Shown: positions 1 to 8,482, counted from the stretch's first letter. The stretch: DNA of 37,146 bases from MED-G105 sp039819085 (GCA_039819085.1 JBCBSQ010000022.1:1-37146), one strand, 5' to 3'. Notes: a model not told the origin generated them from the sequence alone. Program-made: numbers and translations.

Positions 1-1
1 G

Positions 2-94
2 TCGCCTGCGCCGCTTTACCTGCGCGCCCCCGACGCGAAGCCGAGCGCAAAGGGACTGTTTGCCGGCCTCAACGCCCGAAATGACGACGAATGA
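2..94 (+). CDS. tsaB: TsaB C-terminal end (partial)
   Basis: The first 30 codons visible in frame 2 end at a TGA that overlaps the rimI ATG (ATGA). They include PLYLRAPDAKP, the typical C-terminal signature of TsaB, the non-catalytic partner of TsaD in making the t6A37 modification of ANN-decoding tRNAs in the cytoplasm. The catalytic-fold body of the protein lies outside the window. The 4-base overlap with rimI and the following fur reproduce the tsaB-rimI-fur arrangement common in alphaproteobacteria, which supports the call despite the short fragment. Confidence 0.8.
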   Translation, partial: SPAPLYLRAPDAKPSAKGLFAGLNARNDDE

Positions 95-594
95 GGACAT
101 TCCAGATCATCGACGCGGGCGCGGAGCGCGCCGCAGAGCTCGCTCAGGTCTCAAGCGACGCCTTCGGCGCCGCAGGCTGGGGCGCGGACGCGATCGCGAG
201 CGCCCTGCGTCAGCCGGCGGCCCGCGGGCTCGCCGCGCAGGCGGATTCCGGCCGCCTGATCGCGTTTCTGATATGGCGCGTGCTGGGGCCCGAATCGGAG
301 CTCCTGACCCTTGGCGTCGCGCCGGACCAGCGGCGCCGGAAGGTGGCGAGCGCCCTTATGGATCATATGCTAGGGGACGCGGCCAACGTGCGATGCGAAC
401 GCATGTTCCTCGAAGTCGCTGAGACGAACGCTGCGGCGCAGCGGCTTTACGAATGCTTCGCATTCAAAGCAAACAGCGTACGTCGCGATTACTATGGACG
501 CGGCCAGCATGCGATCGTCATGGCTGCGCCGCTGCGTCGCCGATTGACGAATCGGATGGCGAAACCTGTTCTAAGCCAGCAACGTAGGCGATAG
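91..594 (+). CDS. rimI: RimI-like GNAT N-acetyltransferase
   Basis: A GNAT-fold acetyltransferase of 167 residues. RimI acetylates the N-terminal alanine of ribosomal protein S18 in the cytoplasm using acetyl-CoA. The beta4 strand (LLTLGVAP, about residues 71-78) leads into the acetyl-CoA loop, and NAAAQRLYE near 110-120 matches the second GNAT signature (N-x-x-A-x-x-L-Y). One oddity is that the pyrophosphate-binding loop, usually R-x-x-G-x-G/A, reads RRRKVA here, with Lys84 where glycine is expected. The ATG overlaps the tsaB stop by 4 bases, so translation is probably coupled. The C-terminal 20 residues are basic and look non-conserved. The exact substrate is inferred from position next to tsaB and from family similarity. 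Confidence 0.85.
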   Translation: MRTFQIIDAGAERAAELAQVSSDAFGAAGWGADAIASALRQPAARGLAAQADSGRLIAFLIWRVLGPESELLTLGVAPDQRRRKVASALMDHMLGDAANVRCERMFLEVAETNAAAQRLYECFAFKANSVRRDYYGRGQHAIVMAAPLRRRLTNRMAKPVLSQQRRR

Positions 595-603
595 TGACGT
601 CAA

Positions 604-625
604 CCATTGCGCGCGAAGGCAATGG
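604..625 (+). promoter_or_regulatory. Inverted repeat in the rimI-fur gap
   Basis: CCATTG (604-609) and CAATGG (620-625) form a perfect 6-base inverted repeat with a 10-base spacer, 24 bases before the fur ATG. It could be an RNA hairpin in the fur leader or a protein-binding dyad. There is no T-tract, so it is not an intrinsic terminator. Its role is unknown. Confidence 0.3.
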
Positions 626-649
626 GCGTCCGACAGAAGGGAGGCCGCA

Positions 650-1069
650 ATGGATCGACTCGAGAAGATATGCGCCTCAAAAGGCATGCGCATGACCGAA
701 CAGCGACGGGTCATTGCGCGGGTCATGTCGCTGGCCGAGGATCATCCGGACGTGGAGGAAATCCACCGACGCGCAACGGAAATCGATTCCGGCATTTCCA
801 TCGCCACCGTGTACCGAACGATGCGGCTCTTCGAAGAGGCGGGCGTGGTCGAGCGGCACGATTTTCAGGACGGCCGCGCCCGGTACGAAGAAGCCTCCGA
901 CGATCACCACGACCACCTGATCGACTTGCGATCAGGCGAAGTCATCGAATTCGTCAATGAAGAGATCGAACGCCTGCAGGAGAAGATCGCCAAAGAGCTC
1001 GGCTATAAGCTTGTCGAGCACAGGCTCGAACTCTACGGCGTGCCGCTCGAGGACAAGGACGCGGAATAG
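650..1069 (+). CDS. fur: Fur-family metalloregulator (alphaproteobacterial Fur/Mur type)
   Basis: A 139-residue Fur-family repressor. The N-terminal winged helix (about 1-85) contains the usual SxATVYRTMRLFEEAGVV recognition region, with I before A. The dimerisation and metal-binding domain carries HHDH and a later VEHRLELYG, which supply regulatory-site ligands. Where many Fur proteins have HLICxxCG, this one reads HLIDLRSG, so the structural CxxC zinc site is absent. That is typical of alphaproteobacterial Fur/Mur proteins, several of which respond to manganese or control iron via other regulators, so iron versus manganese sensing cannot be decided here. A strong Shine-Dalgarno (GGGAGG, 640-645) sets the ATG start. 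The 3' end overlaps the convergent DUF1223 gene by 37 bases. Confidence 0.9.
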   Translation: MDRLEKICASKGMRMTEQRRVIARVMSLAEDHPDVEEIHRRATEIDSGISIATVYRTMRLFEEAGVVERHDFQDGRARYEEASDDHHDHLIDLRSGEVIEFVNEEIERLQEKIAKELGYKLVEHRLELYGVPLEDKDAE

Positions 1070-1857
1070 TCGTCGCCAGCAATGTCGGCGCAGCGGGTCG
1101 CCGCCGCAATCGCGCCGGTGTCAATCGCCTGCAGGAGCACAGCGCAGTCCTCGCCGTCGCCCAACCCGTGCATGGCGTCACTGGGCGCGCGAACCGGCCC
1201 CACGACGCCGGCCGCGAGGACCCGCACCCCCGTGACGACGTTTTCTTCGTGGAAGACGTGATCCTTGTTCGCCCCCGCCGTCACATGCGTTTTAACGTCC
1301 GGCAGGAACGTCACCAGCAACACATCGTGCGGCTGAACGCCAGCGTCCGCCGAGATCATTTCCTTATCGATCCGAACAAATTGTTCGCCCGCCGGGCGTT
1401 CCGCCGCCATGGCGATCCGCTTCTCCAGAGATGTCCGACGCGAGCCGACGACGCTCTGCGCGCCGTCAACGACCGCCTGAGGCGTAAAGACCTTCGCCCG
1501 GCCGGTGAGGTTCAGGTTGTAGGCGCGTTGGCGGGCGCTAAAGGCGGATTGAGCGTAGGGGTCGGTCCAACGGCCGTTTTTCCTGCTGGAAAGCGCGTCC
1601 CAGTAGTCCACATGCCAGCTTAGCGGGAGGATATCCCGCCGCGCCGCCAGCTCCTTCAGATGCGCCGCCGCGGGGGGGCATTTCATGCAGGCCTGGGACA
1701 AAAACAGCTCGACGACGACCAATTGATCGTCGCCGGCCGCCGTTTCCGGTCCGGCCTCAGGCTTTCGCGCCTCCCCGACCAGAACGGCCGCGGCGGCAAG
1801 GGATGGTAGAAGCGCAAACATACCGCTTTTGCTGGACCGAGACGCGGCGAACCGCAA
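1033..1857 (-). CDS. Exported DUF1223 thioredoxin-like protein
   Basis: A 274-residue DUF1223 protein. The diagnostic pieces are VVVELFLSQACMKCPPA near residues 47-63, with a thioredoxin-like CxxC (CMKC), then LSWHVDYWD and RQRAYN. The call rests on these family motifs. The family has a thioredoxin-like fold and no established reaction; a periplasmic redox or copper-related role is often proposed. The TTG start at 1857 gives a signal peptide with a basic n-region (R2, R7, K10) before a hydrophobic stretch. An ATG at 1821 is possible but would lack the positive charges, and neither has a strong ribosome site. The gene sits antiparallel inside the conserved fur-miaB interval, and its last 12 codons lie antisense to the end of fur. 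Confidence 0.8.
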   Translation of the reverse strand: MRFAASRSSKSGMFALLPSLAAAAVLVGEARKPEAGPETAAGDDQLVVVELFLSQACMKCPPAAAHLKELAARRDILPLSWHVDYWDALSSRKNGRWTDPYAQSAFSARQRAYNLNLTGRAKVFTPQAVVDGAQSVVGSRRTSLEKRIAMAAERPAGEQFVRIDKEMISADAGVQPHDVLLVTFLPDVKTHVTAGANKDHVFHEENVVTGVRVLAAGVVGPVRAPSDAMHGLGDGEDCAVLLQAIDTGAIAAATRCADIAGDDYSASLSSSGTP

Positions 1858-1920
1858 GCGCCTGACTAGTCACTTTGCAGCGATCGCCAAGTGATGAGAG
1901 GGGCCGCCGCTCGCCATGGT

Positions 1921-1949
1921 TTGCGCTGAGGCGGGGTCTGGCGCATAAG
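1921..1949 (+). promoter_or_regulatory. Candidate sigma-70 promoter for the miaB operon
   Basis: TTGCGC (1921-1926) and CATAAG (1944-1949) are separated by 17 bases, a spacing and composition common for alphaproteobacterial housekeeping promoters. Transcription would start near 1956, giving a leader of about 100 bases before miaB. It lies between the divergent DUF1223 and miaB starts, where a promoter is expected. Called by eye only. Confidence 0.35.
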
Positions 1950-2059
1950 CTGCGCCGCCCGGTTGGCGCGGCGATGACGTGAATTGGCGTCGCCCAAGGC
2001 CGACGAAACCCGGGCTTTCGGTTAGAGAGATACAGGGACAAAGCCGCCCGGAGACGCGC

Positions 2060-3535
2060 ATGGCCGACGGCCGCCACCAATTGCTGAACCGCCTTGAGCC
2101 GGCCCCCGCGACGGACGCGCCGGCTCAGCCCGCTCGCGCGACCAGTTCAATCGCCAAGTCAGCCGCCAAAAAGGTCCACATCAAGACCTATGGTTGCCAG
2201 ATGAACGTCTATGACAGCCGCCGCATGGCGGACCTTCTCGCGCCGCTTGGCTACGCCGAGACCGAGACGCCGGAAGACGCCGACCTGGTGGTGCTCAACA
2301 CTTGCCACATTCGCGAGAAGGCGGCGGAGAAGGTCTATTCAGAGCTTGGCCGCCTGCGGCAACTGAAGGACGCGCGCGCTGATCAGCCGATGAAGATCGC
2401 CGTCGCCGGCTGCGTCGCGCAAGCCGAAGGCCCGGAGATTGCGCGGCGCGCGCCGGTGGTCGACTTCACGCTCGGACCCCAATCCTATCATTTGTTGCCG
2501 GAGCTCATCGCCAGGGACGCCCGCGCGAGGGGTCGCGCGCTTGAAACGGATTTCGACGTCGAGGCGAAGTTCGACGCGATCAATGGCGTTTATGGCGCCG
2601 CGAAGGGGAATGACGAACCGACGGCGTTCATCACTATTCAGGAGGGTTGCGACAAGTTCTGCACGTTTTGCGTCGTGCCCTATACGCGCGGCGCGGAGGT
2701 TTCACGGCCCGCCGCGGCGATCCTCGCCGAGGCGCGCGCGCTCGCCGAACGCGGCGTTCGCGAAGTAACCCTCCTTGGACAGAATGTGAACGCCTGGTCC
2801 GGCGCGGGCCCGCAAGGCGGCGCGATTGGCCTCGGCGAATTGTGCCGCATGGTGGCCGGCGTCGACGGCATTGACCGCATCCGCTTCACGACCTCGCATC
2901 CGCGCGACATGGATGACGGACTCATCGCAGCCCTTGGCGAAGAGCCGAAGCTGATGCCCTATCTGCACCTGCCGGTTCAGGCGGGCTCGGACAAAGTTCT
3001 GAAGGCAATGAACCGCGGCCATGACGCCGAGCACTATGTTCGGCTGATTGAGCGCGTTCGCGCGGCGCGGCCGGATATCGCGCTATCGGGCGACTTTATC
3101 GTCGGGTTCCCCGGCGAGGAGGAAACGGATTTCGCCGCCACCATGGATATCGTCCGTGAGGTGACGTTCGCGTCGGCGTTCTCGTTCAAGTATTCGCGCA
3201 GACCCGGAACGCCCGGCGCGGCGATGCCGCATCAGACGCCGGAAGACGAAAAGTCCGACCGCCTGCAGCGACTTCAGGCGCTCCTCGAAGAACAGCGCGT
3301 CCGGTTCAACAAAGCGACCGTCGGACGCACCCTGCCCGTTCTGTTCGAAAAACCCGGCCGACGCGAGGGCCAGCTTGTCGGGCGCTCGCCTTATCTTCAA
3401 CCGGTCCACGCGATGGGTCCTGCAAGCCTTCTCGGCGACATCGTCGACGTGAGGATTGTTGACGTCACCCCGAACGCGCTCGCCGGCGAGATTGCCGGCG
3501 CACGGGATGACGACGCCGTCGAGGGGGCCGCGTGA
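2060..3535 (+). CDS. miaB: tRNA-2-methylthio-N6-dimethylallyladenosine synthase MiaB
   Basis: A radical-SAM methylthiotransferase of 491 residues that converts i6A37 to ms2i6A37 in tRNAs reading UNN codons. The N-terminal UPF0004 domain has its three cluster cysteines in TYGCQMN (C46), TCHIREKA (C82) and AGCVAQ (C118). The radical-SAM motif CDKFCTFC (C197, C201, C204) binds the second 4Fe-4S cluster, and a TRAM domain closes the C-terminus. The reading frame extends upstream to a GTG at 1979, but the ATG at 2060 is preferred because GGAG sits 7 bases upstream and the extra 27 residues look non-conserved. It is the first gene of the miaB-phoH-ybeY-corC run, and its stop overlaps the phoH start (GTGA). 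Confidence 0.95.
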   Translation: MADGRHQLLNRLEPAPATDAPAQPARATSSIAKSAAKKVHIKTYGCQMNVYDSRRMADLLAPLGYAETETPEDADLVVLNTCHIREKAAEKVYSELGRLRQLKDARADQPMKIAVAGCVAQAEGPEIARRAPVVDFTLGPQSYHLLPELIARDARARGRALETDFDVEAKFDAINGVYGAAKGNDEPTAFITIQEGCDKFCTFCVVPYTRGAEVSRPAAAILAEARALAERGVREVTLLGQNVNAWSGAGPQGGAIGLGELCRMVAGVDGIDRIRFTTSHPRDMDDGLIAALGEEPKLMPYLHLPVQAGSDKVLKAMNRGHDAEHYVRLIERVRAARPDIALSGDFIVGFPGEEETDFAATMDIVREVTFASAFSFKYSRRPGTPGAAMPHQTPEDEKSDRLQRLQALLEEQRVRFNKATVGRTLPVLFEKPGRREGQLVGRSPYLQPVHAMGPASLLGDIVDVRIVDVTPNALAGEIAGARDDDAVEGAA

Positions 3536-4557
3536 CGGACGGCGCCGAAAACAAAGCGCCGGACGAGCGGCCAGGCGCGGTTGAGCGCTTCATCATCGAA
3601 GACAATGACATCGTAATAGAGTTGGCCGGACCGCAGGATCGCAACCTTGCTCTTCTGGAGGACTTAACCGGCGCGCGCATCGATCCGCGTGGAAATGAAA
3701 TTGCGCTTTCCGGACCCGCGGGCGCCCTGACGCGCGCGCACGGCGCGCTGCTCGCGCTCTTTGAACGCGCCAGAGCCGGCCTGCCGATCGAAGAAGTTGA
3801 CGTCCGCGCAGCCGCGGCGGGGCGCGCGGCGACCGCGACGACCGCCCTTGACCAAGGAAAACAATCCGGACGCGACAGCGGCGCGCGGATCATCAAGACG
3901 CCGAAGCGCGCGATCGCACCGCGCAACGCCGCGCAATCCGCCTACCTCGACGCGTTGACGCGCGCCGACCTCGCCTTTGGCGTCGGGCCCGCCGGCACCG
4001 GCAAGACCTATCTCGCCGTGGCGCATGCGGTGGAGCTGCTGCTGTCCGGCGCGGTGGAGCGGGTGGTCCTGTCGCGCCCGGCGATCGAGGCGGGCGAGCG
4101 GATCGGCTTCCTCCCCGGCGATATGAAAGAGAAGATCGACCCATATCTGCGGCCGCTTTATGACGCGCTGCATGATATGCTTCATACGGATTATGTGGAA
4201 AGGCGCATCGCCGCCGGCGACATCGAGATTGCGCCGCTCGCCTTTATGCGCGGCCGGACACTGTCGCGCGCGGCCGTCATCCTGGATGAAGCGCAAAACG
4301 CCACCGTCGCGCAGACAAAGATGTTCCTGACGCGCCTTGGCGAGGGCGCGCGCATGGTGCTGACGGGCGACCCGTCGCAGACGGACCTTCCAGCCGGAGA
4401 GACATCGGGCCTCGCCGACGCGCTTCAGCTTCTGGAAGGCGTTGATCGCGTGACGGTATCCCATTTCACCAAGGCGGACGTTGTGCGGCATCCGCTCGTC
4501 GCGCGCATTCTGGAAAAGTACGAAGCGCGCGACGCGAAAGGCGACGCGCGTCGATGA
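3532..4557 (+). CDS. ybeZ: PhoH-like ATPase (YbeZ)
   Basis: A 341-residue PhoH/YbeZ protein, a cytoplasmic P-loop NTPase linked to RNA metabolism and to YbeY. An N-terminal KH-like region (about 15-95) is followed by a variable linker and then the PhoH domain. Walker A is GPAGTGKT (152-159), Walker B is VILDEAQN, and the downstream GDPSQTDLP motif is typical of the family. The GTG start overlaps the miaB stop by 4 bases, and the stop overlaps the ybeY ATG by 4 bases, so the three are almost certainly co-translated. YbeZ physically associates with YbeY in other bacteria (family knowledge), which matches this pairing. Confidence 0.95.
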   Translation: MTDGAENKAPDERPGAVERFIIEDNDIVIELAGPQDRNLALLEDLTGARIDPRGNEIALSGPAGALTRAHGALLALFERARAGLPIEEVDVRAAAAGRAATATTALDQGKQSGRDSGARIIKTPKRAIAPRNAAQSAYLDALTRADLAFGVGPAGTGKTYLAVAHAVELLLSGAVERVVLSRPAIEAGERIGFLPGDMKEKIDPYLRPLYDALHDMLHTDYVERRIAAGDIEIAPLAFMRGRTLSRAAVILDEAQNATVAQTKMFLTRLGEGARMVLTGDPSQTDLPAGETSGLADALQLLEGVDRVTVSHFTKADVVRHPLVARILEKYEARDAKGDARR

Positions 4558-5075
4558 CGATACGGAAAGACGGCGGCGCTGCGTCGCTCGACGCGCGCGT
4601 CGAAGCGGGCGACTGGGCCGACGCGCTCGGCGATCCGGTCGCGCTCGCCACGCAGTGCCACGCTGCGGCCGCTGACATCGATCCAATGGCCGCGGGTGGT
4701 TTCGACCTCCTTTTTACGGACGACGCGCGGCTGGCTGAGCTGAATGCTGCGCACCGCGGACGCGAGGGACCGACAAACGTCCTGTCGTTCCCGTCCGGCG
4801 CGCAAGACACCGGCTTTCTCGGCGACGTCGCCCTCGCCTACGAGACCTGCGCGCGCGAAGCGGCGCGGGACGGTAAATCAATCACCGCGCACGCCGCCCA
4901 TTTGATCGTTCATGGTCTTTTGCATCTTATCGGCTATGATCACGAGACCGATGATGAAGCGACGGTGATGGAGCGTTTGGAGACCAGCATTTTGGCGCGC
5001 CTCGGCGTGGATGACCCGTATGCTGGCGACAAAGCCGGCGCGGCGTTCAGCTCCAAGGGAGAAAGCCTTAAGTGA
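4554..5075 (+). CDS. ybeY: Endoribonuclease YbeY
   Basis: A metal-dependent single-strand endoribonuclease of 173 residues that takes part in 16S rRNA 3'-end maturation and 70S ribosome quality control. The diagnostic zinc site H-x3-H-x5-H is present as HGLLHLIGYDH, with ligands H120, H124 and H130. REGPTNVLSFP (about 70-80) is the second conserved block of the family. It is coupled at both ends: ATGA overlap with phoH and GTGA overlap with corC. No missing residues or frameshifts are seen. Confidence 0.95.
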   Translation: MTIRKDGGAASLDARVEAGDWADALGDPVALATQCHAAAADIDPMAAGGFDLLFTDDARLAELNAAHRGREGPTNVLSFPSGAQDTGFLGDVALAYETCAREAARDGKSITAHAAHLIVHGLLHLIGYDHETDDEATVMERLETSILARLGVDDPYAGDKAGAAFSSKGESLK

Positions 5076-6112
5076 CCGCACCGCCGCCAGACGACGGGGA
5101 CGCCCGCGCCTCGGTTTTCAGACGCGTTATGCAGACGCTGCGTCTGCGCCAGACGCCAGCAAGCCTCGACGAAGCGCTCGACGACGTATTGAACAATGGA
5201 CGGCTTGAGGCGGTGTCCGACCTCTCGCCCGCGCGCCGCGAGATGATCGAACGCGTCATCGCGTTTGACGAAAAGCGGGTTGACGACGTGATGGCGCCAA
5301 GAGCGGACATTGTCGCTGTCGACGTCGATACGCCGCTTGACGATCTGATCAAGGCGTTCGCCGAGGCTGGCCATTCCCGGCTGCCGATTTATCGCGGGGA
5401 TCTCGACGACCCGATCGGCATGGCGCACATCAAGGACGCCGTTGAGCTCATCGCGAACCCGGAAAAGCAAATCGCCGCAAACGGTCCGATCCTGACCCAC
5501 CTGCGCCGCGACGTTCTCTACGCGCCGCCGTCCATGCGCGTGACGGACCTCCTGTTGCGGATGCAGGCTTCACGCATTCACATGGCGCTCGTTGTCGACG
5601 AGTATGGGGGCACGGACGGTCTTGTCACAATTGAGGACCTCGTTGAAGAGATCGTCGGCGAGATCAATGACGAACACGATGAAGAAGACGCGCCGACGGT
5701 GACAGAACGCGGGAATTGTTGGGATGCGGACGCTCGTGTTGAGTTAGAGGAGTTCGCCGAGGCGACGGGCGTCAATCTTGCGCTGGAGGAAGAGGAAGTC
5801 GACACCATTGGCGGCCTCGCCGTGGCCATCGCGGGCCGGGTGCCGCAGCGCGGCGAAGTCCTCACCCATCCGGCGGGCTTCGAGCTGGAAGTCACGTCCG
5901 CTGACGCGCGCAAGGTTCGCAAGCTCGCCATCCATCGCACTTCGGTGGCGGCGACGCGCGCCGCGCGCGCCAGGACCGCAGAACCTGCCGAGAAGACGTC
6001 CGCCGCCGCGCCGTCGGGCGAGGCCGGACAGACGCAACCGACGCCTGCGAACGATCCTCACGCAACGGATCAAAAGTCGGACGATGTTTCGGTCAAGAAC
6101 GCCGCGGAGTAA
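5072..6112 (+). CDS. corC: CorC/HlyC-type CBS-domain protein
   Basis: A 346-residue protein with the signature VDDVMAPRADIVAVD opening a pair of CBS domains (roughly 65-190), which bind adenine nucleotides, followed by the transporter-associated CorC_HlyC domain (about 205-290). There are no membrane segments, so this is the short, soluble type. Homologues are linked to magnesium and cobalt handling (CorC) in the phoH-ybeY-lnt neighbourhood. The last ~55 residues are an Ala/Pro/Glu-rich tail with no visible domain. The GTG start overlaps the ybeY stop by 4 bases. Confidence 0.9.
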   Translation: MTAPPPDDGDARASVFRRVMQTLRLRQTPASLDEALDDVLNNGRLEAVSDLSPARREMIERVIAFDEKRVDDVMAPRADIVAVDVDTPLDDLIKAFAEAGHSRLPIYRGDLDDPIGMAHIKDAVELIANPEKQIAANGPILTHLRRDVLYAPPSMRVTDLLLRMQASRIHMALVVDEYGGTDGLVTIEDLVEEIVGEINDEHDEEDAPTVTERGNCWDADARVELEEFAEATGVNLALEEEEVDTIGGLAVAIAGRVPQRGEVLTHPAGFELEVTSADARKVRKLAIHRTSVAATRAARARTAEPAEKTSAAAPSGEAGQTQPTPANDPHATDQKSDDVSVKNAAE

Positions 6113-6157
6113 CGCGCCGCGACTCGCCACAACTGCCCCCTAACGGAGACCGCGCAA

Positions 6158-7783
6158 GTGATCGACGCCTCGTCCCCTTCAAGGTCCGGGAGTTCAGCCG
6201 TACACGCCATCGGCGGCCTTTCGGCATGGCGCGCGAGGGCGGTCTCGGCCGGCGCCGGCGTGCTCGCGGCGACGGCGTTTGCGCCGTTCTATCTGTTGCC
6301 GCTTATGGCGGTCGGCTATTCGGCTCTTGTCTTCCTGATTGACCGGGCCGCGGCTGGTCAGACGCCCGTCCGATCCGCATTTGGCGCAGGATGGCTGTTT
6401 GGCTTCGGCTTTCATCTTGTCGGCCTTCACTGGCTGGCGTTCGCTTTTATGGTGCAGGCGGAAGAATTCGCATGGATGGCGCCGTTCGCGATTGTCGGCA
6501 TGGCCGCGTTTCTAGGCCTCTTCTTCGCCACGGCGGCGGCCGCGGCGGCGGCCATCTGGCGCCCCGGCCCCGCAAGAGCGGTCGCCCTTGCCGCCCTTGT
6601 GGCGCTTGCGGAGTATGCGCGCGGCCATGCGCTGACGGGATTGCCCTGGAACCTGCCAGCGCAGGCGCTCGCGGGGCTGATCACGACCGCTCAAACCGCC
6701 GCCTGGGTCGGGCCTTATGGGCTTAGCTTCCTTGCGCTCCTCATGGCCGTTGCGCCGGCGGCGTTCGCGCCAAAGGACTTCTGGACCGGCAACTGGCGCG
6801 CGCGCTTCATGGGGGTCTCCCACGGCGCGGCCATCGCGTTGACAGGTTACGCCGCCCTCTTCGGCGCCGGCGCCGCCCGCCTCGGCCTCTTGCCGGCGCC
6901 AGCCGAACAGAACGCGCATGTGCGCATCGTGCAACCAAATATTCCGCAGCGGGAGAAAATCGACCCGGATCTGAGAACCCGCAATATCGCCATCGCGGCC
7001 GCGCTATCGAAAGGCGACGCCGCCGGGTCGGACGGGCGGCTCTTCGTCATCTGGCCGGAGAACGCCGCGCCGCTGATCGACGAAGACGCCTATGCGCGGC
7101 AGGGCGTCGCCGAGCTATTGCCGCAAGGCGCAAATGTCATTGCCGGGGCTGTGCGTCGCGCGGTCGGCGACGATGGCCGGTGGCGGGTTTACAATTCGAT
7201 CTCCCTACTGAGGACCGAAGACGGCGACGCTCGCGTCCTTGGGTACTACGACAAGCATCATCTCGCCCCGTTCGGAGAGTACCTGCCGCTTCGGCCGCTT
7301 ATCACAGCGCTCGGCCTGTCTCAGCTCGCGCCTTATGATGAAGGTTTTACAGCGGGTTCCGGGCCGGCGCGGATATCGCTCGGCGGGCCGTCTTTCGCCC
7401 CGCTCATCTGTTATGAGACGATTTTTCCGGGCGCGTTGTTTCCGAAGAACGAGCGTCCGGACTGGCTCGTTGTCGTCACGAATGACGCCTGGTTCGGCGA
7501 CGCCGCGGGGCCGCGCCAGCATTTGGATCAGGCGCGGCTGCGCGCGATCGAGACCGGCCTGCCTATGGCGCGCGCTGCAAATACGGGGATCTCCGCGCTT
7601 ATTGACGCAGACGGACGGTATCTTGACCGGATCGAACTTTACCGGCGCGGCGTCATCGACGCGCCCCTTCCCGGCGCCAGAAAACCAACGGTTTACGCGA
7701 CTACCGGCGACTGGCCGATACTGATTAGCCTTATGGGATTAGTCGCCTTTTGCGTTTGGCGAAGCCGCTCTACAACCGGGTAG
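6158..7783 (+). CDS. lnt: Apolipoprotein N-acyltransferase
   Basis: An inner-membrane enzyme of 541 residues that adds the third acyl chain to the N-terminal cysteine of lipoproteins, the last maturation step before Lol sorting. The N-terminal half (to about 240) holds several hydrophobic membrane segments. The periplasmic nitrilase-like domain follows, with the catalytic triad E301 (IWPEN), K366 (YDKHH) and C418 (LICYE), plus LAPFGEYLP. A final hydrophobic segment lies near residue 525. The GTG start is supported by GGAGA 8 bases upstream. It closes the miaB-phoH-ybeY-corC run. Its products (for example DolP and LpoA) and the sorting chaperone LolA are encoded later in the window. Confidence 0.95.
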   Translation: MIDASSPSRSGSSAVHAIGGLSAWRARAVSAGAGVLAATAFAPFYLLPLMAVGYSALVFLIDRAAAGQTPVRSAFGAGWLFGFGFHLVGLHWLAFAFMVQAEEFAWMAPFAIVGMAAFLGLFFATAAAAAAAIWRPGPARAVALAALVALAEYARGHALTGLPWNLPAQALAGLITTAQTAAWVGPYGLSFLALLMAVAPAAFAPKDFWTGNWRARFMGVSHGAAIALTGYAALFGAGAARLGLLPAPAEQNAHVRIVQPNIPQREKIDPDLRTRNIAIAAALSKGDAAGSDGRLFVIWPENAAPLIDEDAYARQGVAELLPQGANVIAGAVRRAVGDDGRWRVYNSISLLRTEDGDARVLGYYDKHHLAPFGEYLPLRPLITALGLSQLAPYDEGFTAGSGPARISLGGPSFAPLICYETIFPGALFPKNERPDWLVVVTNDAWFGDAAGPRQHLDQARLRAIETGLPMARAANTGISALIDADGRYLDRIELYRRGVIDAPLPGARKPTVYATTGDWPILISLMGLVAFCVWRSRSTTG

Positions 7784-7801
7784 CAACGCATTTCAATGCA
7801 G

Positions 7802-7814
7802 CGCAATGATTGCG
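7802..7814 (+). promoter_or_regulatory. Palindrome upstream of the PraR-like regulator (candidate operator)
   Basis: CGCAATGATTGCG is a perfect palindrome with 6-base arms around a single central base. A wider dyad, CAACGCA (7784-7790) and TGCGTTG (7811-7817), surrounds it. It lies 115 bases before the HTH gene in the presumed promoter region, where a self-regulating XRE-type repressor would bind. Binding is inferred, not shown. Confidence 0.4.
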
Positions 7815-7928
7815 TTGACCGCGAATTTTAATAAACTTGAACTTCCCCCATGCACCCCTCGCAAGGTTTTTCTCAATTCGCTTACGCGGCCCCTGCGAGC
7901 GGCCTCGCCGATGTCCTAGGATCTGTCG

Positions 7929-8372
7929 ATGGACAAAAAAAAGAAACCGCACCCGATCGATGCGCACGTAGGCGGACGGGTCAGGCTCAGACGCACGATG
8001 CTCGGAATGAGCCAGGACAAGCTCGGCGAGGCGCTGGGCCTGACGTTTCAGCAGGTGCAGAAATACGAAAAAGGAACCAACCGGATCGGCGCCAGCCGGC
8101 TGTTCCAGATCGCCCACATCCTGGACGTCCCGATCCAGTTCCTGTTCGACGGACTCGAGGCGGGCGAAAGCAGATTGTCCGGCTTTGCTGAAGATGGTCC
8201 GAAAGAGGACCCGGCCGGTCCCTTCATGCGGTTCATGAGTTCTCCGGAAGGCGTCGACCTGTGCCGTCACTTTTCGCAGATTGAAGACCCGAGAGTGCGG
8301 CGACGCCTGATTGAGCTCGTGAAGACTCTCGCCAGCCTGACGCAGACGCCGGAAAACCTCGATCTCGACTGA
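7929..8372 (+). CDS. XRE-family HTH regulator, PraR/PhrR-like
   Basis: A 147-residue regulator with an XRE/Cro helix-turn-helix at about 13-70 (VRLRRTMLGMSQDKLGEALGLTFQQVQKYEKG, shown in parts: MSQDKLGEALG and QQVQKYEKGTNRI), followed by a helical C-terminal region with RRLIELVKTLA. This is the alphaproteobacterial family that includes rhizobial PraR/PhrR, involved in quorum-sensing and attachment control, and it is typically encoded beside metK as here. AGGA (7918-7921) is 7 bases upstream of the ATG. Palindromes in the upstream gap suggest autoregulation. The regulated genes in this organism are unknown. Confidence 0.85.
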   Translation: MDKKKKPHPIDAHVGGRVRLRRTMLGMSQDKLGEALGLTFQQVQKYEKGTNRIGASRLFQIAHILDVPIQFLFDGLEAGESRLSGFAEDGPKEDPAGPFMRFMSSPEGVDLCRHFSQIEDPRVRRRLIELVKTLASLTQTPENLDLD

Positions 8373-8482
8373 CGGCCATGCGACGCGCGTCGCCGCAGCC
8401 GCAACGCGGACATCCCCTCACAACAGATCCCGCAAAAGCCACTCGCGCGTTTCGCCGCTCTCCGCGGTGGACACGGGCCGCG

